From: Symbiodinium natans
Taxonomy: Eukaryota; Sar; Dinophyceae; Suessiales; Symbiodiniaceae
Assembly (NCBI GenBank): GCA_905221605.1
Contig: CAJNDS010000092.1
Location: 124,001-188,000 of the forward strand
Length of the DNA: 64,000 nucleotides
Direction of reading: 5' to 3'
Below are positions 50,915-61,486 of the stretch, one piece after another. Each line of letters starts with the position of its first letter. The first letter of the stretch is position 1. Under the pieces are notes generated by a model. It worked only from the letters and a program-made list of their open reading frames with translations, had not been told where the DNA came from and did no database searches. The position numbers and the translations under genes are program-made.

Positions 50915-51020
50915 GGGTTTCCGAGAATAGGCGGACCCTTTTGAGGGGTCCCTTTAAGGGGTTTCTATTCTATTTGGGGCGTAGAAGGGGTACGTACCCC
51001 TGTTTTGGGAAATGCCCCCA
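50915..51020. repeat. TTTCCGAGAATA / GGGG palindromic repeat
   Basis: GGGGTTTCCGAGAATAGGCG on the left; the right end complement reads GGGGCATTTCCCAAAACAGG. Related to 48,220-48,330. Confidence 0.5.
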
Positions 51021-51700
51021 TGTGCTTCTGGGATCCGGAACCTATTCCCTTCCTTGCGCATACCCAGCTTTTCAGCGCTCCAAAGGCGCCGTGCTTGCAA
51101 AGCGTGACGACTCCACGTGATCTTTCTGGTCGATGCCAAGGAGCTTGTCTGCCCATGCGGCTACTCTGAACTCAGATGCGCGAACCTTCAGATGAAGCCC
51201 TAACACCCTAAACCCTAAAACACTAAAACACCAAAACCCCCTTGGGGAGCGAATCGTCCTTGTCCACACGCTCCCTGAGACATCGGTAGCCATCCGATGA
51301 CAGTTGGATCGAAAGCCCGCTTGGCATCCTCCAGTGGTCGCGCACTCTGGCTTGGAATGGCTTACAACTGAGCTTACTAATATGATCTACATCTGTATAC
51401 GTGTTGTATGTCTTCTATGCATATATGTATATACGTGTATACATGTGTACATACATACAAGTACATACATGTTGTTGGTCTTCTTCTCTGAAAAAACATA
51501 GGGTTGAGGGTTTATGTTCTAGGGTTTGCTGCAAGGTTCCGGGTTTAGGAGGGCTTAGCTTACTGACGCCTGGCTAGGGACCACGCCTGGGCTCTTGGAC
51601 TTGCAGCGTTGCTATCACGCGGCATTTAAGCCCGAAAAAATCACCGAAACTTCTTGGGGAAGTCGGAACTAAGTACCTTGCATCCCGAATCCTCGCACAA
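51020..51700. other. Non-coding stretch
   Basis: CCCTAAA-like sequence at 51,199-51,240 and a GTATA/CATACA microsatellite at 51,400-51,470. No gene is supported. Confidence 0.55.
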
Positions 51701-51717
51701 GGTTGCAGACTCGCGCT

Positions 51718-52287
51718 CTATGGCCTCGGGCTTAAGAAGAGCCCTCCAAGACCCACGAGACAGCAAAGCGTCGTCTCTTGCAGTCGTCGCGGCACCATCG
51801 GATTGGAGAACCTGAGCCGTTTGTCGGGTCTAGGGTCTAGGGTTTCGGGTAAGGGGTTAGGGTTCGATTCCATACCCGGCAAGAGCACACCAGCCCCCAG
51901 CCACAATTTCCCCAACCTGCTCAGAGGTTTAGAGCCAAAAGACTGGTTCTCGATCTGAAGGGCAACACTGGCCATGGCTTTGTGTGGGAGGTGTGACGTG
52001 GGGTCTGGGGTGGCAAAGCGTTGAGCAAAATGCTGACAGCAGAAAGCCACCTCCCTATTTGCGGGGACTAGACTGTGTGAGTAGGGTCTCGGGTCGCAGG
52101 CCGGCCCTGTCATGCCTGGCAAGGAGTTGGGTATCTTACTCAAGAGCGGAGGGCTCAGGTGGTGCATAGTGCCGGGGCTGTGTGAGTGCCGGAAGCCCAA
52201 AGCCCACTCGAAGCTATGACCAGCTCGAAGATTCCCATCCCCTCCCTGGCCAAGCAACTGAGGAAACTGAACGTAGATCCAGCTCAC
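51718..52287 (-). CDS. Open frame of unknown function, 189 codons
   Basis: Longest unassigned minus-strand frame with protein-like composition in its middle (VALQIENQSFGSKPLSRLGK, NREVAFCCQHFAQRFATPDP). No recognised motif. It contains a TTTCGGGTAAGG-type degenerate run near its 3' end, which argues against a simple single-exon gene. Confidence 0.25.
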   Translation of the reverse strand: MSWIYVQFPQLLGQGGDGNLRAGHSFEWALGFRHSHSPGTMHHLSPPLLSKIPNSLPGMTGPACDPRPYSHSLVPANREVAFCCQHFAQRFATPDPTSHLPHKAMASVALQIENQSFGSKPLSRLGKLWLGAGVLLPGMESNPNPLPETLDPRPDKRLRFSNPMVPRRLQETTLCCLVGLGGLFLSPRP

Positions 52288-52589
52288 AATGCGACAGGGT
52301 TCGCCGTGCGAAGATGTTGAGGCGACGGGGCCCTAAACCCTGCGAAGTCAAAGCCATCAAAACCCCAACCTTGATCTGAAAAAACCTGTGCCTGGGTGAA
52401 GGAGTTTCGCCGGCGAAGGCCTTGCTCCTCCTTACCACCCTCGTCTGGATTGCCCTGGCTCGGATTTGGGTTGCGACGTGGGTCCGAAGCTTGCAACAAG
52501 GTTCACTGTCACGCACGCTGCACAGTCCTGTCATGACTGGGCACACCCCCGGCTAGAGACAAGAAGCATGTGTACACATCTGCTTCTGC

Positions 52590-52730
52590 GCAAGCATGTG
52601 TGTACTGTATATGATGAATGTAATGTATGCAATGTATGCAATGTATGTACTGCATGTAATGCATGTTATGATGCGCGTTATGTCTGTAATGTAATGATGC
52701 ATGACACACAACATCACAACATCACACAAC
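52590..52730. repeat. ATGTATGCA-type microsatellite
   Basis: Imperfect TGTAATG/TGTATGCA units, about 140 bp. Confidence 0.85.
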
Positions 52731-52776
52731 CACTGCTCCCAAACGTGCCTGCTGCGGCGTCTTCTGCCTTCCCGAA

Positions 52777-53154
52777 TTAGTCCCACAAATCGGGATGCAA
52801 ATCTCGAAGCTTGCACGGGGCTTTGTCAGCATGTCGGTGTATAGGCAGGTTTGTTTGCCACGCCCTGAGTCTACCTGGGTGGGCGAGTTGGGCGCTTGTG
52901 GACATTGCAGTTCCAAGCGTTTCTACTGTATCCCCAAATGCCAAGTGCAAAGCCTGTCGCCCAAAGACATCGCCGCATCCGAGACCTGGCGGGAAAAGTA
53001 TTCTGATGTCCTCTGCTGCTCTCTCGTCTCCGATGTCACCCTGCCGTGGATCCTCTGACACTGATTGCCGAGCCGAGGAGCCAAAGGCATGGTCGTCGGG
53101 TGCCTGGGCTGTGTGATGGAATGCATCAAACGCGTCTCGCACAGATGAATGCAT
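52777..53154 (-). CDS. Open frame of unknown function, 125 codons
   Basis: The minus strand reads MHSSVRDAFDAFHHTAQAPD and later SASAQLAH-type residues, ending DLHPDLWD. Protein-like and acidic in its first half; the ending resembles polyprotein linkers of retroelements, but no catalytic motif is present. It could be a relict. Confidence 0.3.
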   Translation of the reverse strand: MHSSVRDAFDAFHHTAQAPDDHAFGSSARQSVSEDPRQGDIGDERAAEDIRILFPPGLGCGDVFGRQALHLAFGDTVETLGTAMSTSAQLAHPGRLRAWQTNLPIHRHADKAPCKLRDLHPDLWD

Positions 53155-53159
53155 TTTGG

Positions 53160-54240
53160 AGACCTTGCAAGTGTCTTGAGCTTAAACTTAAGCCCTGAGT
53201 CTCATGCAACCCCCTCACCCTGAATCTCGAAGACCCTTGAGGATCTGCTGCTATCTGCAGGTGGCGAGGATGCATGCCGAGCAGCTTGGCGAACTTCGCG
53301 AAGACAATGGACCTGGGAAGTTCTTCTCATGCATGGCTTTCATCGCCGCTCACACTTGGACGGGTCTAGGGTTAAGTGTGAGGGGCTAGGGTCGGGCCTC
53401 ACTGAAGCTGAGTCTGAGCACCCACATTGAGATTCTGGGACAATTCAGGTTTGTGGACATGATTGAACACAGAAACGAAGTCTCAGTGCTGAGGACTGGG
53501 GGACGCCCCGAGCACACCTACGGACCCTGCAAACCCACAATCAAGCCGCAGCAAAAAAACGTGAAACCCTGAACGCACATGCCAAGCCTAAGCCCGATGG
53601 ACCGATGGACCTAAACCCCACAACGCAAAAACGATCGCACTATTGCAGGCGGGCCTTCCATCCGCGCCCTAAACCCCAAAGCCTAAAGCCTTAAACCCTA
53701 AACCCATTTCAACCTGGAGCACCCTAAACCCTAAACCCCTAAACCCCTAAAAGCGAGACCCCAGCTTCTGCGTGGCGCTGTGGAGCCCATACGCGGAGAG
53801 GAGTTGCCTGGGTGGGGTTTGGAGTTTAGGGTTCAGGGTTTAGGGTTTAGGGTTGAGGGTTGAGGGTTTAGTGGGTCGCATGTGTGCTGGGCTCCAGGGT
53901 TTAGGGCTTCGGGTCTGGGATTCTTTCTTGGGGTTTGGGGATAGGGTGTAGGGCTTCGGGTCTGGAATTCCTTCTTGGGGTTTCGGGTTGTCGGGTTGAG
54001 GGAGTTTGCAGCGTTGAAGGGTTTACGGCATGGAGAGGATTGGGGAGGGCCCCTAAACCCTACACCCTCAAGCCCCCTGTAACTCGAAATTATTCAAAAA
54101 CATCCAAAAAACGAAACTCCTCGAAACTTTCCCCGGACCTGAACCCTGAATAACTTCAATAAACCCTAAACCCTAAACCCTAAAGGGGAAGGGGGGTGTA
54201 TCTGCTGCGTGGCGTGGTACGACAGCCTCGGGCACGGAGA
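53160..54240. other. Telomere-like runs and one short module
   Basis: CCCTAAA-type runs at 53,690-53,755 and TTTAGGG at 53,825-53,870 bound a 65-bp module (53,757-53,822) with a plus-strand reading DPSFCVALWSPYAERSCLGG. GGGTTT-type sequence is at 53,930-54,000; CCCTAAA is at 54,163-54,185. Confidence 0.45.
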
Positions 54241-55500
54241 TCTCTGAAAGAAAGAACCTCCAGATCCTTGCCATCCAAACCCTCAAAGGCGTGCGTGCGT
54301 GTGTGTGTGTGTGTACACATATATGTACACAGACCTATACATTTGCATATGTAACTGTTTGTACCAATGTATATATATATAGATATAAATATAGATATAT
54401 TTTTTGTTCATACGCATGGACATGTGTGTATGTACAGAGGTATATCTGGGGGATGAACCTGGCTGTCGCCACAATCCGCATGACCAGGTCCTCATGGATG
54501 GCATCGGGTTTCGGATTTTGAGAGCTTGTCACGGCCTTTTTGACGCAACCAACAAGAAAATCCTACAACTACAGCGACAACAACCCACGCCAAGAAGCTC
54601 AAAGGGCCTTGGGTTGAAAGCCGCCCATACATCCCAAAATCGAACTCAAGACCGGTTCCCAGCACTCCTGCAGCAAGTCCGTTTGCTGCATGGTACGCAA
54701 AGCATCCGGGTCCAAAATGCCTGAAGGGTTCAGGGCGCGACCCGACCACGAGCGCAATTCAAGGTATTGTACTGCACATTTGGCACCATGGCCCCGAAAT
54801 CCTAAGCCCGAAACACCCTATGAACCCGGTCCCTTGAAACTAGCCTTTCTTTTTTGCATCCGGGCTATCATGTCCTGACCCTTCAGACTAGCCCTATAAG
54901 CCCTGGGCCCTAAGCCCCAAGTCCTAAACCCTAAACCGCAACCACGACCAGGACCCAAGACCCAGCTTTGCTTGCAAGTCATGCCGTTCAAACTTTTCCA
55001 GAATGCTCATATCCTCCCTGAAGATCCCTGGCATTCCGAAACCCTTAAACCCGAAACCCCAAACCGCCCAAACCGCAAGAACATGTCCGCTCTGAACCTT
55101 GGCCCCCCTCCCCGGAACCTCGGCAGTGAGACCAGTAGGGACGTGGTGTGAGTGGTCTCGCCTGCCCAAATCAGCCCAATAGCCCCCTGGTTCTTAGTAT
55201 TAATGGAACAAGGGAATGAGGTACCCTATCATCCCTGAACAGTTTACTTAAAAGGTATACATAGGGCCCCTAATTCCCTCCGTTTAGGGTGTTCAGCTCT
55301 CACACTCGCACAAGGCAGGCAAGGATTGATTTTGCTGCTTGGTACACTTCTCGATTTGTGCAGGCAGGGATTAGGGTTTAGGGTTTAGGGTTTAGGGCTA
55401 GGGAGCCCAATAACCCTGAGGTTGGGCCCAAATGCCAAAGAAGGGTATCAGGTAGTTGGGGTTCAAGGTCTGGCTTGGGAGGTTGAAGTCATCAAAGTGG
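54241..55500. other. Stretch without recognised genes
   Basis: (GT)n at 54,293-54,313 and TATA-type microsatellite at 54,368-54,402. CCCTAAA-like run at 54,920-54,940; TTTAGGG at 55,373-55,400. No gene is supported. Confidence 0.5.
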
Positions 55501-55524
55501 CGGCTGCAGATCGCGTAGCCGATT

Positions 55525-56934
55525 TCAACGGCTGATGGAGGGCTGACGTGGGGACAGGGCATGTTCGGATGGTACCCTTTTCCACATGAATAACTCCTCA
55601 TCATCATCATCATCATCCATGAAGCGGCGAACAACGAATTGCTGCATCACAGGTGGCTCGATGTCTGCATTTCGGTGGGCGTCATCAGGAACCTCGTCTG
55701 GCCTGGAACGCTCCTGCTGGCAACCTGAGTTTCGTGTACCGTGCCATGAAGGCTTCGAACTGGGGCTCTTTGTGATCGCAGAGAACCGCACAACCGTGAG
55801 ACAGGTCGTACAAGCTGCATGGAACCCGCCGGTCACCATGGCGTTCTCTTGCATGCAGAGCCCGCAAGACGTGCACTGCACTGGGCCATATCCAGCCATC
55901 GGGTTTCCAGGCTCGGGCGCATGCACTGGGCCCCTAAAGCTAGCCACTAAGGGAACGTGTAAGCCCTCCTTTGCTTCTTGAATCATTTCCACACCAACAT
56001 ATTGCCCAAGTCTCCAGTGGCGCCCAGAGGCTCCTGGCAACTGTTCGACATCGCGCCCGCCCTTCTTGTAGCAGTCCTACTGACATTTGTTGACCTTGCT
56101 CGGTTGCTGGGACCTGCCATCCTTGAAGCTGCCATGGGCAGTGCAGACATCGGTGGAGAGCTTCAGAGTATGACGAGCATGCCCCCCCAGCCGCATTTCC
56201 ACCAGGATGCTCAATCTCAGGCAGCTGTGGGCAGATGAATTGCCCCATGTCTTGCCAGCGCTTCGAGCCGCGCCTACTTAAGCTTCAAGATATGCCGAAC
56301 TGGCCATCCCCGTTCCATACCTCTCCTCGAAGCTGCTTTGAATGGGCTCAAGCCATCAGCGGACATCAGGATGACGAGAGCGGCTGCGCAGCGCTGGTGG
56401 GCACAAGCGACTCCCACACCAGGTCCCCGGTTCCCACTGCGTATCCTTTGCTGGGTTGACCCTGTGAACTCCGTATGCGCGGAAGGTGAGCACTGCAGAG
56501 GGACTCGTGACACACTTGCGCGCAAGCTCGCAAACATCCCAAAGTCCTAGCTGCCGAACTGGAGCCCTCCATGCCTCCACGCCCGCGGTGTCATGGTTAC
56601 TGACGAGCTTGTAGGCTTCCACAATGTTCTGGTAATCCTGCTTGCAGGGAACTCCAACAAGGAAAAGGCTATGATTGTAGGCCCGCAACTGGGAATCTAC
56701 ACCATCCCAGACTTCCCGTCCCACCCTGCACTCCGGAGACTTGAAAAAAGGTGCTTGAAGCCCGTCCTTCTCTTTTGCCGCATACCTGAGGGTTCGTCCC
56801 ATTAAAGCCCTAAACCCCGCAAGAGGACCCTGACAATTCTCCCTTGTCGAGTGGGCCTTTCGGCGTTCTATGGGGTATCTGCGGGGTGTAGACGGTCTCC
56901 GCAAAACCCTGAGAAGACAAACAAGGCGCCACAT
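55525..56934 (-). pseudogene. Unknown gene, interrupted open frames
   Basis: Three overlapping minus-strand blocks have protein character. 56,470-56,900: KEKDGLQAPFFKSPECRVGR, QDYQNIVEAYKLVSNHDTAG, ELARKCVTSPSAVLTFRAYG. 56,045-56,210: HARHTLKLSTDVCTAHGSFK, with a stop just before DCYKKGGRDVEQL. 55,525-56,040: RLGQYVGVEMIQEAKEGLHV, then a Cys-rich CTSCGLCMQENAMVTGGFHA / ACTTC that may bind zinc, and an Asp run near the end (a CAT microsatellite). The frame shifts at about 56,460 and 56,210. No family is recognised. It could be a decayed gene or transposon. Confidence 0.45.
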
Positions 56935-56939
56935 GGGGG

Positions 56940-57960
56940 AAAATTAGGGATCCCTTGCTGGCTAGGGGGGGGGGGGGAGGGTCCGTTATAGGGGATTCTG
57001 GGTACAAACGCCAATCACCCTAAGCCCAGAACCCTAAACCCTGAACCCCGATAGCCCTAAACCCTAAACCCCCTCAACCCGAAACCCTAAACCCTACAGC
57101 TGAATCTAGGGTTTAGGGTTCCGAGGGGCATCTCGGGAGCTTACAAGAGCTCATGTGCACGAAGGCTTCTCACGAGGGCCGCACATCTCTTCCCACTGGA
57201 CACCTTTGGCTCTTCATCACTGCTAGGGTTTAGGGTTTAGGGTTTAGGGTTTAGGGTTTAGGGTTTAGGGTTTTTTTTGGGGGGGGTTCAGGGTTTAGGG
57301 CTGCAAGCGGCTTCGCGCGTAGGGTTTTAGAGTTAATCGACCTGATCTGCTTGGGTACGGTTTGTTTCGTCTCTCAAGCTTTGCCCCTATGCCATGCGGA
57401 CAGGGAGGGTTCCCTACACTCTGAACACTAAACCCCAAACCCTGCTGCGGAGTCAAAAGCTTTACGCACGGCCACAACGTTCCCCCAGCGGCTTCAAGGA
57501 CGCGACTGAAAAGGAGCCCCGTTTCGGATCGAACCCCGACCCCAAAACCCTAAACCCGAAACCCCAAATCCGAAACCTTAAGCCCAAAACCCTAAACCCA
57601 GAGAAGCAGGAGCTGAAGACGCCGGGAAAGCCTACCATCAAGGGAGTCATACTCGGGCACCTGAGGTTGGAGCCTGACACTTCTGTTCCCTTAGGGGGAT
57701 CTTTATGAAAAGGGGGGCCCCCAAAAGCCAAGGTACAACCTTGGAGGTTCAGGGTACTTAGAACCCCAATGATAGCTGCACTGCGGAGCCCCCCCTAAGT
57801 CCTCTAAGGAGGTAGACTTATAGTTGGGGGTTATAAGTACCCGTGAACCTCCAAGTAGGGGATCCCAAGGGGGATTCCCACGACAGCAGGAACTCAAGCC
57901 CGAAACCCTAAACCCTAAATCGTAACCCCTAAACCATGATAGCAGGAACGCCCAACCCAA
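56940..57960. other. Telomere-like runs, no gene
   Basis: CCCTAAA-type at 57,018-57,095, TTTAGGG at 57,107-57,120 and 57,226-57,272 (seven units, then T8G7), C-rich variants at 57,540-57,600 and 57,900-57,935. No supported coding sequence. Confidence 0.6.
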
Positions 57961-57971
57961 ACCCTGGGGTT

Positions 57972-58026
57972 ACCACATTTTGCTTTGGCCGCTCGGATCT
58001 CTTCCTTCGCCGCCTTTCGCAACTGG
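57972..58026 (-). CDS. Exon-like segment, very short
   Basis: Module between CCCTAAACC (to 57,933) and TTTAGGG (from 58,025). The minus strand reads QLRKAAKEEIRAAKAKCG, helical and basic. Too short to assign. Confidence 0.3.
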
Positions 58027-58044
58027 GTTTAGGGTTTGAAGGCT

Positions 58045-58130
58045 GAAGGGTGTAGGGTTTGGGGTTTAGGGTTTAGGGGGTTTAGGGGTTAGGGGTTAGG
58101 GGTTAGGGGTTAGGGGTTAGGGGTTAGGGC
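58045..58130 (+). repeat. TTTAGGG then TTAGGGG array
   Basis: The heptamer TTTAGGG gives way to seven perfect TTAGGGG units (58,082-58,130), a homogenised variant not seen elsewhere in the window. Confidence 0.9.
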
Positions 58131-59340
58131 AGAGGCAGGGCCACCTTCCACAAGTCGCCTTACCAGCGAAGCCTTGAGGAGGGCACGGGATGACTTGCTT
58201 TGGGACACAAGAGAAACATGGGAGTAAACAGGGTGCCCTTTTGGTGTGAAGGGGCTGATAAGGGGACCTAGACCCAAAAATAGAAAGGGAATGCGGGCCT
58301 ACTCTGGGTCGTCGATTTTTATTCTTTTTCGGACAGTAGGTGTCACTTCAACAGCTGCAGGCCACCCGTTTTTCTTAGCGCATCCTGTCGATCAGGGCAC
58401 GGTAGGCAAGAACCACACTAGGAAAGAGCCATCGTATTTAAGCAGCAAGCAGCAGTGCCGCTCCTGAACCCTAAACCCTTTTTGTCGGAGAACCTTAAAC
58501 CCCAAACCCTAACCCGAAACCCGAAACCCTGGATTGAGAATGGAGACTGCTCACCCTGAACCCCACCTCAAACTGATCCAGCGGCACAAGGTTGGCGTTC
58601 TTCACCTCACAAAGTGGAAGAGAAACCGAGGACCCGCACGGCTCAAGAGCTCTTCCGAGCCCCTCAACATCTGGGGCATTTCCCCAAGTCTGGGGATTCC
58701 CCCTGCAGAAACTGCACAAAACACATCATCCTCATTCTAGGACAAAAAAGGGTACTACACAATCCTTTTTGCAACCAGATCTTTTCGGAAGACCCCAATC
58801 TCGGCGTCCAGGGGAACTGAGTCCGGCGCTCTTTCGGCATTCAGCTGTGCCTCAGGGTCCCCGGCGTGGTTTAGGGTTTAGGGTTTAGGGTTTAGGGCAT
58901 GTCTTTTTCATGTTCTTTTGGCACCCGTCTAGCAAAGCTCCACGGGGCCACAGTGCGGTTTAGCTTCTAGTGCGATTCTAGGGCATACATGGCTGCCTTA
59001 ACAAGAGAGCTGTGACAACCCCCCCCCCGCCTAAACAAAAAAAGAATGACATGCACAGCGCTAGGCCAGGCTGCTATGCCGTACATCTTGGTTTCGGCCT
59101 TTTGCTCGCTTTCTGTTGAGGCCCTCTCACCCTGAACCCAAACGTGGTCTTTGATGCAACGGCTTGCTCGCAAGTAGCTAGCTGCCTATCGAACTTAACT
59201 CCACGAGGTTCCCCCTTTGAACCCCATAAACCCTGAGAGCCCCTCTTGGGATGAATTGAGGAACTTCTGCGTCGCTAGACCGCCCCCCCGACGTGCCTTT
59301 TTGTAAACCACCCTAAACCCTAAACCCTAAACATCCCTAA
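58131..59340. other. Stretch with one dispersed-repeat copy
   Basis: CCCTAAA-type at 58,466-58,530, TTTAGGG at 58,868-58,897. The minus strand at 58,530-58,720 is open (ALEPCGSSVSLPLCEVKNAN), but the plus strand is open too. C9 at 59,020. No gene is supported. Confidence 0.4.
58920..58933 (+). repeat. GCCRCCYGCCTAGC dispersed repeat copy
   Basis: GGCACCCGTCTAGC after TGTTCTTTT, 25 bases right of a TTTAGGG run. Confidence 0.65.
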
Positions 59341-59351
59341 ACCCCAAACCC

Positions 59352-59481
59352 CAGGCCCAACAATAAGCTGCGGCTCCAAAGATGCCTCCACCATCTTGTT
59401 CCGCGTCTCTTGATCTTTGACTTGGTGTTGCCTCAGCTCACAGGGGTGTTCTAAAATTTCCTCAAAGGGCTTAATCGCTCT
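59352..59481 (-). CDS. Exon-like segment, charged helical protein
   Basis: Module between CCCTAAA/CCCCAAA (59,310-59,352) and TTTAGGG (from 59,484). The minus strand is open over the whole length: AIKPFEEILEHPCELRQHQV, then KDQETRNKMVEASLEPQLIV. Among the best coding signals of the modules. No family is recognised. Confidence 0.45.
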
Positions 59482-59529
59482 TGGGGTTTAGGGTGTAGGG
59501 TTTAGGGTTTAGGGTTTAGGGTTTTGCAA

Positions 59530-59960
59530 GGTTGAGGGCATGTGTTTAACATCCCAAGGCCGATTTACTCTGCATCTCAGTGATAATAGGGCTTAGATGC
59601 GTCCCCTTCTTGCGATACCACCCCATCCCCATCACAGTTTCTTCGTTATTTCAGAACGATCCCGGACGTGTGCGCACCATCCTTGTGACGAGGCCTCGCA
59701 AATCTTCTAAGTGGGCCGAATTCGATCGGCAGGGCTGCCCTAAACCCAGACCCTAATCCCTGAACAATGGCTCAAAGAAGCAAACCGTCAGATGTGCAAC
59801 CTGCAGGTTTAGCAGGCTTCTGCTACTCCACCAGATGCCGCATCCTAAATCGCAAAACCCTACAGACCCTATTTTCCTGCGTAGTTCAATCTCTTTTCCA
59901 AGCACCTGGAACACTTCGTTTCCTAAAGCCTGTCAGCCTCCACCCCTTTGCAGCCCCAGC
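59530..59960. other. Non-coding stretch
   Basis: A plus-strand frame at 59,767-59,979 is open but unrecognised. C-rich telomere-like units start at 59,960. Confidence 0.5.
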
Positions 59961-60025
59961 CCTAAACCCTGAACCCTGAACCCCAAACCGCACAAAATCC
60001 TAAACCCGAAACCCTAACCCCTAAG

Positions 60026-60116
60026 GTCTCTGGCAGCTTTGCCAGCTCCGCGTTGGTCTCGCGGTCCTGCTTCCGTAGGGCCTCGACCTGTCCCCAAAGC
60101 ACAGGTTCGACGGCGT
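60026..60116 (-). CDS. Exon-like segment, coiled-coil
   Basis: Module between CCCTAAA-type (59,955-60,025) and TTTAGGG (from 60,117). On the minus strand GTGCTTTGGGGACAG looks like a 3' splice site and is followed by VEALRKQDRETNAELAKLPE, a coiled-coil-like stretch. Confidence 0.45.
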
Positions 60117-60129
60117 TTAGGGTTTAGGG

Positions 60130-61000
60130 TCTGGAGACCCCACGAAAACGGGGATCATGTAGCCTGGGCGACTATAATCCCTGATAAGTAGATTATGGGC
60201 CATGAAATTTGATCATCTACCAGAGGCGGCATGAAGCGTCCCTTAGGGTTTGCGGGGGGGCGGGAGGTGGGTGGTGGGTCTTGAGGTCTGTGCTTTGGGG
60301 CTGCCGTGTTTATGTCACTCCTCAAGGCTTTGAAGGACGAGAAGAAGCAGTCTAGGTGTCTAGGTTGGGATGCTCCCCCGTGTACTAACAGTCCTTAATA
60401 GGAATGATCATGGGGGGTGCTATAATCCCTATTGAGGACTGTTAGTATAAGGGGGAACATCCCAAAGCCTAGGTCTAGGTGTGAGCTGCAATCCCAAACG
60501 CGCCCGGTTAAGTTCTTAATTCCTGGGTTCCTACTGTATCAAAAACAATCTCCTACTTGTACATGCAAAAGGGTCGTCAGAAACTTCGTGGCTTAATTTT
60601 ACACAGAAAAATGCGAAGACAACAAAAGCAAGGAACATAAAAGCAAAGCAGTCAAACCCTGCGGCTTCTCGGTAAAGCAGCTCAGGTGGCAATGAAATCT
60701 TGCTCTGCCACATCACGTGTCCTCTTTGTTTCAGTCCCAAACATGCCTTATATGGGAGTTTACGGAAAAAGGGAGCCCGATGACCGACTCCCAAATAGTA
60801 GGATTCCCTAATAGGGACCCCAAGAAGGCACCCCCTAAGATCGGAAACCCCCCATACTGTAGAGATACGAAGCCCTAACCCCGATCTCTAAACAAAGGCA
60901 CCCATCCTGCTTCTCCATCCGCTCGAGGTTGCTCAAGATGTCCAGGTTCCTTAGTACCCACCGTGGCAAGGATGGGGACATTGGGGGGGGGGGGGGTTAG
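60130..61000. other. Stretch with MITE-like copy B
   Basis: Holds the inverted-repeat element at 60,365-60,465, a CCCAAATAGTAGGATTCCCT copy of the dispersed 20-mer at 60,790-60,809, and a G13 tract at 60,984. No gene is supported. Confidence 0.55.
60365..60465. mobile_element. MITE-like element, copy B
   Basis: 101 bp with inverted ends of about 37 bp: TTGGGATGCTCCCCC then TACTAACAGTCCT on the left; the right-end complement reads TTGGGATGTTCCCCC then TACTAACAGTCCT. CTAGG lies on both sides. A partly similar copy is at 40,015-40,108. No coding capacity, so a non-autonomous DNA element is likely. Confidence 0.75.
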
Positions 61001-61264
61001 GTTAATTGAGGGTTTAGGCTGGATTTAGGGTTTAAGGGGGCTAGGGGTTTAGGGTTTTGGGTTTGGGGTTTCTCTTCTGAAGGAGCTGCCCCGAAAGCCG
61101 ACGCTCACGTTCACAAGGTCTCTTGGGTTTCGGCAGCGCTACATGCCCAACATCAAACACTGCCCCGAGCTGCGTGAAATTGCTGAAGCCCCCTTTTCCA
61201 AGCCCAAGCTTATGTTTGGTCTTGGGCATAACCTGGGGGGTTAACGAGAGTTTAGGGATTTTTC

Positions 61265-61278
61265 GCCACCTGCCTAGC
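61265..61278 (+). repeat. GCCRCCYGCCTAGC dispersed repeat copy
   Basis: GCCACCTGCCTAGC after GATTTTTC, right of GTTTAGGG. Confidence 0.75.
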
Positions 61279-61365
61279 AAGCACGACATCGAGTATCAAA
61301 TTACCACAACACCCCGTGGGACGCCGCGCACAACCACATGTCTCCAAGGCATGGCCGGGTTTGAG

Positions 61366-61486
61366 GTTTAGGGTTTAGGGTTTAGGGTCTAGGGTCTAGG
61401 GTTTAGGGTTTAGGGTTTAGGGTTTAGGGTTTAGGGTTTAGGGTTTAGGGTTTAGGCTTTAGGGTTTAGGGTTTAGGGTTTAGGGT
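61366..61486 (+). repeat. TTTAGGG array, longest in the window
   Basis: About 17 heptamers, two of them TCTAGGG and one TTTAGGC. Confidence 0.97.

Noticed and set aside
54283-54530. Small open frames with Tyr/Ile/His runs
   Set aside because: They come from GT and TATA microsatellites.
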